The notes beneath the pieces were generated by a model. The model did not search any database. It worked only from the letters and a program-made list of their open reading frames with translations, and was not told the origin of the DNA. Positions 6,124 to 11,494 of a stretch of 11,494 bases of DNA are shown here, one piece after another. The DNA is from Gemmatimonadota bacterium (GTDB taxonomy: Bacteria > Gemmatimonadota > Gemmatimonadetes > Longimicrobiales > Gaopeijiaceae): contig JAHEKK010000056.1 in NCBI GenBank assembly GCA_024638395.1, positions 1 to 11,494 on the forward strand, given 5' to 3'. How positions within the stretch are numbered: position 1 is the first letter of the stretch; each line of letters starts with the position of its first letter. The position numbers and the translations under genes are program-made.

Positions 6124-7563
6124 ATGACCGACCTCCTTCGCACGCTCTGGCCCATCCTGGCCACCGCCCTTTGGATCGCCATGGCCCTCGCGGCATCGGT
6201 CCACGCCATCCTCACCAAGCGAGAGGTGCGAGCGGCCATCGGCTGGGCTGGGCTGGCCTGGCTGAGCCCGTATGTAGGGGCGATCCTCTACGCCCTGTTC
6301 GGCATCAACCGCATCCAGCGAAGGGCTCAGACCCTGCGCCCCCGTCCGGAGCTCGCGGAGGAGACGCGCACCGCCGTGTTGGCTCGGGCCAGGGCCGCCG
6401 TTCAGTCTCTCGGCTACGATCCGAATCTGATCAGGCTGGGCGGCGCCATCTCCGGCGAAGAGCTTACGGTGGGCAACTACATCGAGCCGCTGGTCTCGGG
6501 CGACGAGGCATTCCCGGCGATGCTGGAAGCCATCGGCCAGGCCGAGCGATCCATCGGGCTGTGCAGCTACATCTTCGACCATGACCGAGCCGGCGTGCGG
6601 TTCGTCGCGGCCCTGGAGGCCGCGCACCGGCGAGGCGTCGACGTCCGTGTCCTGGTTGACGGTGTCGGCGCTCGCTACAGCAAGCCCCGCACCCCGAAGG
6701 TCCTTCGGCAGCGCGGAGTTCCAGTGGCGGAGTTCCTCAGCGGCCTGTTCACCGTGCGGATGCCGTACATGAACCTGCGGAACCACCGGAAGATCCTCAC
6801 GGTGGATGGACGGATGGCGTTCACGGGGGGGATGAATATCCGCGAGGGTTGCATCCTGGAGCTGGATTCCGACCATCCGATTCAGGATCTGCACTTCCGC
6901 TTGACCGGGCCCATCGTCGCGCAGGTGCAGGAGGTGTTCACCCGGGATTGGCATTTCACGACCGGAGAGGTACTGGACGGAGAGGCGTGGTATCCAAAGC
7001 TGGGCCCGGTGGGAGAATGCGTGGCGCGGACCGTCCCGGACGGACCCGACGACGACTTCGAGAAGATCTACGAGACGATTCTCGCGGCCATCAACAATGC
7101 CAGGGAGTCGGTGCGCATCGCCTCGCCCTACTTCCTTCCGGACGAGGCGCTGACCCGCGCGCTGCACCTGGCCGCCAAAGCTGGCAAGCGCGTCGAGATC
7201 ATTCTGCCCGCAGTGGGGAACCTGCGGCTGGTTCACTGGGCCATGACGGCCGAGTTGGCGCATGTCCTTGCGCCTGGGATCGACGTTTGGCTCACTCCCC
7301 CGCCCTTCGATCACACGAAGCTGATGGTGGTGGACAGTCTCTGGGTCATGTTCGGGTCCGCCAATTGGGACGCCCGCAGCCTACGCCTCAACTTCGAGCT
7401 GAACGTGGGCTCGATGAACCCGCCACTTGCGCAACGGCTCGACGCCTTGCTCGACGAGAAGATCGCTTCGGCCCGCCGGCTCGAGCCTCAGGAGTTGAGA
7501 TCCCGGAGGCTGCCTGTCAGACTTAGGGACGGGGCGGTGCGGCTGTTCTCGCCCTACTTGTAG
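6124..7563 (+). CDS. cls: Cardiolipin synthase-type phospholipase D family protein
   Basis: The product is 479 aa, close to E. coli ClsA (486). Such enzymes join two phosphatidylglycerol molecules into cardiolipin and glycerol at the inner membrane. Two N-terminal helices span about 8-30 and 38-62, the second with the PLDc_N-type sequence WAGLAWLSPYVGAILYALFGINRI. There are two HKD catalytic motifs: H221-x-K223-x4-D228 followed by GGMN, and H397-x-K399-x4-D404 followed by GSANWDARSLRLNFELN. That second block closely follows the Cls version, which ends in an N-x-D-x-R-S pattern. No catalytic residue is missing. The ATG at 6124 is chosen because it starts just before the first helix. The gap from the lipoprotein stop is 38 nt, and the Shine-Dalgarno is weak. 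Same-strand position right behind a phospholipid transporter suggests joint control of membrane lipid composition. A related PLD phosphatidyltransferase is possible, but Cls is the best reading. Confidence 0.9.
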   Translation: MTDLLRTLWPILATALWIAMALAASVHAILTKREVRAAIGWAGLAWLSPYVGAILYALFGINRIQRRAQTLRPRPELAEETRTAVLARARAAVQSLGYDPNLIRLGGAISGEELTVGNYIEPLVSGDEAFPAMLEAIGQAERSIGLCSYIFDHDRAGVRFVAALEAAHRRGVDVRVLVDGVGARYSKPRTPKVLRQRGVPVAEFLSGLFTVRMPYMNLRNHRKILTVDGRMAFTGGMNIREGCILELDSDHPIQDLHFRLTGPIVAQVQEVFTRDWHFTTGEVLDGEAWYPKLGPVGECVARTVPDGPDDDFEKIYETILAAINNARESVRIASPYFLPDEALTRALHLAAKAGKRVEIILPAVGNLRLVHWAMTAELAHVLAPGIDVWLTPPPFDHTKLMVVDSLWVMFGSANWDARSLRLNFELNVGSMNPPLAQRLDALLDEKIASARRLEPQELRSRRLPVRLRDGAVRLFSPYL

Positions 7564-7576
7564 CGGGAGGGCGGGT

Positions 7577-8788
7577 ATGCCCAGGCACGTAGGGACACGG
7601 ACGGCTAACGCCGGCTTGAGCGCGGCACTCTATCGCGCCGCGATCGGATCGCTCCTCTTCGTCTCCATCGCCACGGCGGGCTGCGCCAAGACCAGCCAGA
7701 CGCCCTTCATGAAGGACCTCAGCCCCAGGGAGCTGTCCAGCCAGGAGCTACGCGGCCGGCTGTACGGCGCCGTGGATCGCTACAACCGCCTCGTGTCCAA
7801 CAATGCCGACCTGATCCGATCCGACTCGGACGACCCTGCAGTCCACGCGGCAGCGCTGCGCTGGAAGCTGTACGCGACCTCGCATATGCTCACCGCTGCC
7901 TTCCGCGTCGATCCCCTGCTGGGCTTCATCGACTCCTGGGCGCTGGCGACGCAGATGCGCATGGCATTAGAACCGGGGGGGCTCCTGGAGGGCATTTTCG
8001 ATGAGAGGATGCACCTGGCCATCGAGGCGAGCCAAAAAGGCGAAGCCCTGTTCGTCCATCTGGCCCCCGCGATGTTGGAGAATGCTCCTGAAATGCATCG
8101 GCTCGTGCTCGAGTGGGCGCCCCGATATCCCCTCGGTGATCTGCGTACGGGTCGCGTCTCCGTTCTGGACGTGGCGGAGCAGGCACCCGCCTCGGAGTAC
8201 CGGACCAGCGCGTTCGGCGTGGGCGAGATGCAGTCTACGATCGAGGATCTGAACGCCCGGGCGCCCCTTCTTCTCGAAGCTGGCATCCGGCAGGCCCTGT
8301 GGCGGATCGAGTTGCTCTTCGCCGAGAAGGGCATCGAGGGCGCGGTGGCGTCGATCTTGGATGACGCCGCCCGCATCGATACCTCGGCCGCCCGCATCGC
8401 GGACGGGGTCGACTCGGTGGTCAGCGTGCTCGATCAGCTCGACTCGCTCGTCTGGGTGATCGAACGAGAGCGCACTGCCGTGCTCTTCGACCTGGACCGA
8501 CAGCGTGTGGAGACGTTGAAGGCCTTGAGCTCCGAGCGCATCGCGGTTCTGGACGCCGTCGACGCCCAGGTCTCGGCCACGCTCGCCACGCTGTCGTCCG
8601 AGCGGGCCATGATCATGGCATCCGCCGACTCCATCACGGACGGCAAGATCGAGCTGGCGGTGGTGGGGCTCAAGGACGTCGCGGACCACGTCTTCTGGCG
8701 GGTGGCTCAGTTGTTGGCCATCGCCGCGCTGTTGGCGCTGGTCGTCGGATGGGTGCTGACCCGCGGGAGGCGGGGGCCGTCGCCGTAG
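7577..8788 (+). CDS. Uncharacterised double-anchored envelope protein with 22-residue repeats
   Basis: The product is 403 aa, and I do not recognise a named family. The N-terminus has a basic 20-residue leader, a hydrophobic segment (21-35) and a lipobox-like ATAGC, so Cys36 may be lipidated. Residues 45-250 are mainly helical, with a distinctive RWKLYATSHMLTAAF then DPLLGFIDSWALATQM (95-127). I have a vague memory of similar patterns in uncharacterised proteobacterial proteins, which is unverified. Residues 265-370 look coiled-coil; from 298 a unit beginning ER recurs exactly every 22 residues (298, 320, 342; e.g. LSSERIAVLDAV and LSSERAMIMASA). A C-terminal membrane helix spans about 373-394 (VFWRVAQLLAIAALLALVVG) and is followed by an Arg-rich tail. 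The predicted topology is a periplasmic body held at the inner membrane at both ends. The start has GGAGGG 5 nt upstream (7566-7571) and lies 13 nt after the cls stop, so co-transcription is likely. A structural or regulatory partner of the lipid module is only an inference. Confidence 0.85.
   Translation: MPRHVGTRTANAGLSAALYRAAIGSLLFVSIATAGCAKTSQTPFMKDLSPRELSSQELRGRLYGAVDRYNRLVSNNADLIRSDSDDPAVHAAALRWKLYATSHMLTAAFRVDPLLGFIDSWALATQMRMALEPGGLLEGIFDERMHLAIEASQKGEALFVHLAPAMLENAPEMHRLVLEWAPRYPLGDLRTGRVSVLDVAEQAPASEYRTSAFGVGEMQSTIEDLNARAPLLLEAGIRQALWRIELLFAEKGIEGAVASILDDAARIDTSAARIADGVDSVVSVLDQLDSLVWVIERERTAVLFDLDRQRVETLKALSSERIAVLDAVDAQVSATLATLSSERAMIMASADSITDGKIELAVVGLKDVADHVFWRVAQLLAIAALLALVVGWVLTRGRRGPSP
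8468..8645 (+). repeat. Three in-frame 22-residue protein repeats
   Basis: Within the double-anchored protein, units start with Glu-Arg at residues 298, 320 and 342 (8468, 8534, 8600). The first two units are complete and the third is partial. Each shows ER-x-x-V/I-L/M-x-x-x-D-x-Q-like spacing, and the first two end in LKALSS and LATLSS. A period of 22 is twice the 11-residue (hendecad) repeat of right-handed or straight coiled coils. The DNA copies have diverged, so this is an old, selected protein repeat rather than a recent tandem duplication. Confidence 0.7.
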
Positions 8789-8853
8789 CGCGAGGCTCCG
8801 AAGAACCCGGTCATCACCGCGAAGCCGGCGGCCCGACGTCGATCCGGGAGCGG

Positions 8854-8871
8854 CGGCCGCGTGGACGGCCG
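8854..8871. terminator. Possible bidirectional hairpin in convergent gap
   Basis: CGGCCG (8854-8859) and CGGCCG (8866-8871) can form a 6-bp GC stem with a 6-nt loop. It sits between the end of the operon (8788) and the end of the cyclase gene (8916, minus). No T-run follows on either strand, so termination by this hairpin alone is doubtful. Nothing else resembling a terminator is visible in this 127-nt gap. Confidence 0.25.
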
Positions 8872-8915
8872 GCCAAGTGGGCGTTGCGCGCGGCGCGACC
8901 GTTCCGCGCAGCCTC

Positions 8916-10028
8916 TCAGGTCACCGGCTCTAAGGTACGCGTGAGATCTCCATCACGGCGGCTGAGCCCGACCACCCTCACCTGCTCGCCCTTTCCTCGA
9001 AGCATCACATCGCCTTCCCAGGTCCGCTCGTAGCGGCCGTCGTCGAGAACACCCCGAAAGACGTCTTCCGATACGAACACCTCACCCTCGTTCCGCTTGC
9101 ACAACTCCAGGATGCGGGCGGCCGTGTTCAGAGGATCCCCGTGGAACGCGATGCTTCGCTTGATCTCGCCGATTTCGGCGACGGTGACCTCGCCAACCCC
9201 GGCACCGCCGCGGAAGACGGGCCTCGCTCCGTAGTCTTGCTCGTAGTGATCGCCCCGGGCCGCCAACGCCTCCGCGAACTCGAAGTAGGACCGGACCGCA
9301 GACGTACGGGCCGTTCTGTCCATGGCTGGCCAGTTCAATACGACCTCGTCTCCCACGTATTGATAGACCCGCGCGTTGTTCCGGATCGCGACGTCGGTGA
9401 GGTCACGGATACAGGACTGCAGGAACTCGCTGTACTGCTGGTGCCCCATGGATTCCGCGAGTGTGGTGGAGCTCTTCAGATCCATGAAGAGGAAGACCTG
9501 TTCCTCCGTCCGCGGGTGCTGATACCGGCCCCTCAGCAAAGCCCAGAAGATCCCCGGTCCGATCAGGCGTCGCGCTTGGAGGGCGAGGTTGATCAAGGCT
9601 CCCAGGAGGAACATCTGCAGCCACACGCCCAGGGTGTACCCGGGGGTCATCTCGCGCAGGCCAGCCAATGCCCAGGCCCTGGAGATCCCCAACAACGGTA
9701 AGGCCGCCAGCAGGGCGACCTCGATGCCGATGATCGCCGCCAGGAAGAGCGCGGCTTTGAGAGCCACCACCTGGAGGAACGACCGGCGTCGGATGCCGGG
9801 CCGATCCGAGATGCGGTCCAATGCCACCAGCATCACGCCAAGGCCGACTCCGGTGAGCCAGAGCTCAGCGTGGATCGCGCTGCTTTCCAGGTAGTCCTTC
9901 AGTGGCCCGGGCCGAAAATACTCCCGAATGGAGCCGAAGCTGTACCAGTAGAAGAGGTAGTTTCCCGCAATGAACGCGGTCGCCGCCAGCGTGCTCTCGC
10001 GAATGAAGATGTGGGTTTTCCGGGTCAT
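8916..10028 (-). CDS. Membrane-bound class III nucleotide cyclase
   Basis: The product is 370 aa. It would make a cyclic nucleotide (cAMP or cGMP) at the inner face of the membrane. The N-terminal half carries four predicted membrane helices (about 12-32, 55-72, 86-112, 132-152), with no HAMP or known sensor domain. The class III catalytic domain spans about 176-355. Metal-binding Asp183 is in FLFMDLKSST and Asp227 in YQYVGDEVVLNW. The transition-state pair N301/R305 is in GDPLNTAARILELC. At the position of the adenine-selecting Lys (four residues before Asp227) there is Gln223. At the partner position (seven before N301; Asp in mammalian enzymes, Thr in many bacterial ones) there is Ala294. 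Lys290 lies nearby in EIKRSIAFHGD. The base preference therefore cannot be read from the canonical rule. The C-terminus ends in a short KGEQVRVVGL strand typical of the fold. The ATG has no strong Shine-Dalgarno sequence. It is divergent from the HD-GYP regulator. Confidence 0.9.
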   Translation of the reverse strand: MTRKTHIFIRESTLAATAFIAGNYLFYWYSFGSIREYFRPGPLKDYLESSAIHAELWLTGVGLGVMLVALDRISDRPGIRRRSFLQVVALKAALFLAAIIGIEVALLAALPLLGISRAWALAGLREMTPGYTLGVWLQMFLLGALINLALQARRLIGPGIFWALLRGRYQHPRTEEQVFLFMDLKSSTTLAESMGHQQYSEFLQSCIRDLTDVAIRNNARVYQYVGDEVVLNWPAMDRTARTSAVRSYFEFAEALAARGDHYEQDYGARPVFRGGAGVGEVTVAEIGEIKRSIAFHGDPLNTAARILELCKRNEGEVFVSEDVFRGVLDDGRYERTWEGDVMLRGKGEQVRVVGLSRRDGDLTRTLEPVT

Positions 10029-10153
10029 GGAGAGCTGACCACCGTTTGGGGCTTGGCGCGATTCCGTCGGGGTACTCGGCGGCGGCGGCCTGGCCGCGGG
10101 GCCCCTGCTCGCCGACGACCGGGACAGCTGCCCTCGCTCTAGACCGAACGCCT

Positions 10154-10182
10154 GGAACTTCCGGACCTCCTCCGCTATCCGA
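10154..10182 (+). promoter_or_regulatory. Possible ECF/sigmaE-like promoter
   Basis: GGAACTT (10154-10160) matches the -35 of many ECF (RpoE-type) promoters exactly. After 17 nt comes TCCGA (10178-10182), close to the TCTGA/TCTAA -10. Transcription would begin near 10190 and read into the HD-GYP regulator with a leader of about 125 nt. An ECF promoter would tie this gene to envelope stress. The match is by eye only, and ECF groups differ in their -10 sequences. Confidence 0.3.
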
Positions 10183-10256
10183 CGGACCCCGCTCGGCCGA
10201 CAACCATCTCAGGTACGGTGATCTGCGCCGGCCGACCACGCAATGGCCGGACCGGA

Positions 10257-10281
10257 GCGCCGGACCGTGGCGGTCCGGTGC
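10257..10281 (+). promoter_or_regulatory. Strong hairpin in leader of the HD-GYP regulator
   Basis: CCGGACCG (10260-10267) and CGGTCCGG (10271-10278) are perfect inverted repeats around TGG. Three further pairs, including one G-U, extend the stem to 11 bp (10257-10281). A direct copy of CCGGACCG lies at 10247-10254, so the second half of the stem could pair with either copy. There is no T-run. This could be a binding site for a dimeric regulator or a switching leader structure. The start codon chosen at 10317 lies 36 nt further on. Confidence 0.45.
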
Positions 10282-10316
10282 CCGACGACCGGCTAAGAAC
10301 AGGCCCCGAGGTGTTG

Positions 10317-11384
10317 GTGGCGGAAGCAGAGACTGCGGGTTCGTTCCCGCTCCCGGACAACTCACCCATCATGGTCCTGGACGACGACGCATCGCTCGTC
10401 CGGCTGGTGCAGTCCTATCTGACTCGGCAGGGGTACCCCGTCCGAGGCCACGTCTCCTCCAAGGCGGCCCTGGAGGATCTCGCCGTCTCGCCCGTGGACC
10501 TGCTCATCGTCGACCTGTCCCTGGGTAGGGAGAACGGCCTGGACGTGGCCCGCTCCGCTCTCGAGCAAGACCCCAACCTGGCCGTGATCCTGGTGACGGG
10601 CAAAGGGAGCGAAGAGACCGGGATCGAATGTCTCCACCTGGGTCTTTCGGACTACCTGCCCAAGCCGTTCGCACTGGACGACCTGGGACGCTCGATCCAA
10701 CGGTCCCTCATTCGGCGAGCCTCGCAGATCCGTCGCTTCCACAATGAAGAGTTGATCCGTGCTCGCTTCACAGCGCTACAGAAAGAAACCCGTCAAGCGG
10801 CGCTCGAAGTGCTGTGCCAGATCGTTGGCACCCTCGAAGAAAAGCATCCCTTCATGAGGGGACACAGCCGTCGGGTCGCGGATCTCGCGGTGGCGCTGGG
10901 TCGGGATCTCGGGCTGCCCGAGCCCCAGACGGAGCGACTCCGTGAGGCCGGGCTCATCCATGACGTCGGGATGGTGGCTGCGCCGGACGGCGCCTTGTGT
11001 AGCGACGGCAGACTATCGACGGAAGACCTGGCACGGGTCCGGAGCCACGCCACGCTCGGTGCCTCGCTGGCCCGTTGCCTGGGATTGGCCACGATCGCGG
11101 ACCACATCGAGTTCCACCACGAACGGCTGGATGGGTCGGGCTACCCAAACGGGCTACAGGGCTCGAAGATCCCGTTGGGCGCCATGATCCTGGGGCTGGC
11201 CGAGGCCTACGCCGCGCTTACGGAGGATCGCCCGTTTCGAGACGCGGCGTCACCGGCCGATGCCATCGCCACCTTGAAGGGCACAGAAGGAGTCTGGTTT
11301 CCAACCGGCCTCATCGACGCCCTGGGACGGGCGGTGGCGGCCGCGGGCGTTCCGCAGCCCGAGCTGTCCGCGATCCGGGAGTAG
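10317..11384 (+). CDS. Response regulator with HD-GYP output domain, variant catalytic residues
   Basis: The product is 355 aa. HD-GYP domains normally hydrolyse cyclic di-GMP; the receiver would switch this by phosphorylation. The receiver domain spans about 17-130, with the acidic cluster D22-D24, phospho-acceptor Asp66 (LLIVDL), Thr94 (LVTGKG) and Lys116 (LPKPF). A helical linker spans about 131-170. The HD-GYP domain spans about 165-345, with H183 (RGHSRRV), H215-D216 (LIHDVGM), H244, H267-H268 and GYP 275-277 (HHERLDGSGYP). Two usual residues differ: the Lys of HDxGK is Met219, and the Asp of the late metal-ligand motif (usually VAD) is Glu296 (LAEAYAAL). The GTG start is chosen because GAGG (10308-10311) lies 5 nt upstream and the chain then begins just before the receiver. 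GTG 10218 (388 aa), GTG 10311 and ATG 10371 are alternatives. It is divergent from the cyclase. The domain calls are secure; whether it still degrades c-di-GMP is open. Confidence 0.9.
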   Translation: MAEAETAGSFPLPDNSPIMVLDDDASLVRLVQSYLTRQGYPVRGHVSSKAALEDLAVSPVDLLIVDLSLGRENGLDVARSALEQDPNLAVILVTGKGSEETGIECLHLGLSDYLPKPFALDDLGRSIQRSLIRRASQIRRFHNEELIRARFTALQKETRQAALEVLCQIVGTLEEKHPFMRGHSRRVADLAVALGRDLGLPEPQTERLREAGLIHDVGMVAAPDGALCSDGRLSTEDLARVRSHATLGASLARCLGLATIADHIEFHHERLDGSGYPNGLQGSKIPLGAMILGLAEAYAALTEDRPFRDAASPADAIATLKGTEGVWFPTGLIDALGRAVAAAGVPQPELSAIRE

Positions 11385-11398
11385 ATCCGGGAAGTCCC
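11372..11398 (+). repeat. Short tandem repeat and small hairpin at the end of the HD-GYP gene
   Basis: GATCCGGGA occurs twice, at 11372-11380 and 11384-11392, separated by three bases that include the start of the TAG stop. The second copy continues into an inverted repeat (CGGG, 4-nt loop, CCCG) just after the stop. The hairpin is small and has no T-run, so it is at best a weak terminator. Confidence 0.3.
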
Positions 11399-11424
11399 GT
11401 CGAGCGGCCAAGCCTTCTCGCACC

Positions 11425-11493
11425 TCAGCCGCGGAGGGGCTGGCCCCCAGTTCGTTGGAATACTGTGTCCACCAGATCCTCCTCCTCAGAGGC
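11425..11493 (-). CDS. Possible C-terminal fragment of a further minus-strand gene
   Basis: Reading leftward from the window edge, 22 codons end in TGA at 11427-11425. The translation ends in EEEDLVDTVFQRTGGQPLRG, which looks like an ordinary acidic/amphipathic protein C-terminus. The gene would converge on the HD-GYP regulator with a 40-nt gap, and its body lies outside the window. Another minus-strand frame is also open here and continues into the regulator as a shadow, so the choice of frame is tentative. No function can be given. Confidence 0.25.
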   Translation of the reverse strand, partial: ASEEEDLVDTVFQRTGGQPLRG

Positions 11494-11494
11494 G

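Larger units (their letters stand above)
10029..10316. promoter_or_regulatory. Divergent regulatory region between cyclase and HD-GYP regulator
   Basis: These 288 bases separate divergent signalling genes. On the plus strand there is an ECF-sigma-like promoter match (10154-10182) and a strong hairpin (10257-10281), the latter next to a direct copy of one arm. I could not find a convincing promoter facing the cyclase. The plus-strand frame remains open from a GTG at 10218, but the translation before the receiver domain is low-complexity and has less GC-rich third positions. I therefore treat this stretch as leader DNA. Confidence 0.45.

Noticed and set aside
5824..7314. Minus-strand open frame of 496 codons
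   Set aside because: It lies opposite the lipoprotein and cardiolipin synthase genes, whose two HKD motifs establish the plus-strand frame.
10218..10316. Longer start (GTG 10218) for the HD-GYP regulator
   Set aside because: The added 33 residues are low-complexity, third positions are less GC-rich, the region contains the hairpin, and GTG 10317 has a GAGG at good spacing. It cannot be fully excluded.
1..11494. Mobile element, phage, CRISPR or RNA genes
   Set aside because: I found no transposase or integrase motifs, no long terminal inverted repeats, no regularly spaced direct repeats and no tRNA- or rRNA-like sequence. Composition looks uniform across the window.

Overview
This is a GC-rich bacterial window whose codon third positions are mostly G or C. 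Several products are predicted lipoproteins. There is a complete MCE (Mla/Pqi-type) phospholipid-transport cassette, a system normally found in organisms with an outer membrane, so the host is very likely a diderm. A lipoprotein member of the N-acyl-D-amino-acid deacylase family, together with the style of the other genes, reminds me of Gemmatimonadota or Acidobacteriota. That assignment is a guess, since no rRNA or other marker gene is present. I see no tRNA, rRNA, CRISPR array, insertion sequence or phage gene.

Layout. Positions 1-342 hold no gene I can defend. 343-2076 (minus) encodes a lipoprotein amidohydrolase of the D-aminoacylase family with an altered metal-ligand set. 2077-2527 is a divergent promoter region. 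2528-6085 (plus) is a tightly packed four-gene cassette: a permease with an N-terminal STAS-like domain (MlaE type), its ATPase (MlaF type), an MCE-domain substrate-binding protein (MlaD type) and a PqiC-like auxiliary lipoprotein. Junctions are 2 nt apart or overlap. 6124-7563 encodes a cardiolipin synthase-type phospholipase D enzyme. 7577-8788 encodes an unrecognised protein with a predicted lipid anchor at one end, a transmembrane helix at the other and a 22-residue repeat. Both run in the same direction with short gaps and probably belong to the same transcription unit.

A short convergent gap (8789-8915) separates this operon from a minus-strand membrane-bound class III nucleotide cyclase (8916-10028). 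Divergent from the cyclase is a response regulator with an HD-GYP output domain (10317-11384). The shared region 10029-10316 holds an ECF-sigma-like promoter motif and a strong hairpin. The last 110 bases may contain the C-terminus of a further minus-strand gene.

Working together (inference): the 2.5-8.8 kb operon looks like an envelope-lipid module. The ABC/MCE machine would move phospholipid between membranes, the Cls-type enzyme would remodel phosphatidylglycerol to cardiolipin, and the unknown protein may be a structural or regulatory partner in the periplasm. The cyclase/HD-GYP pair looks like a second-messenger signalling locus. Both signalling proteins, and the amidohydrolase, have substitutions at residues normally used for catalysis or substrate choice, which makes their exact activities uncertain.
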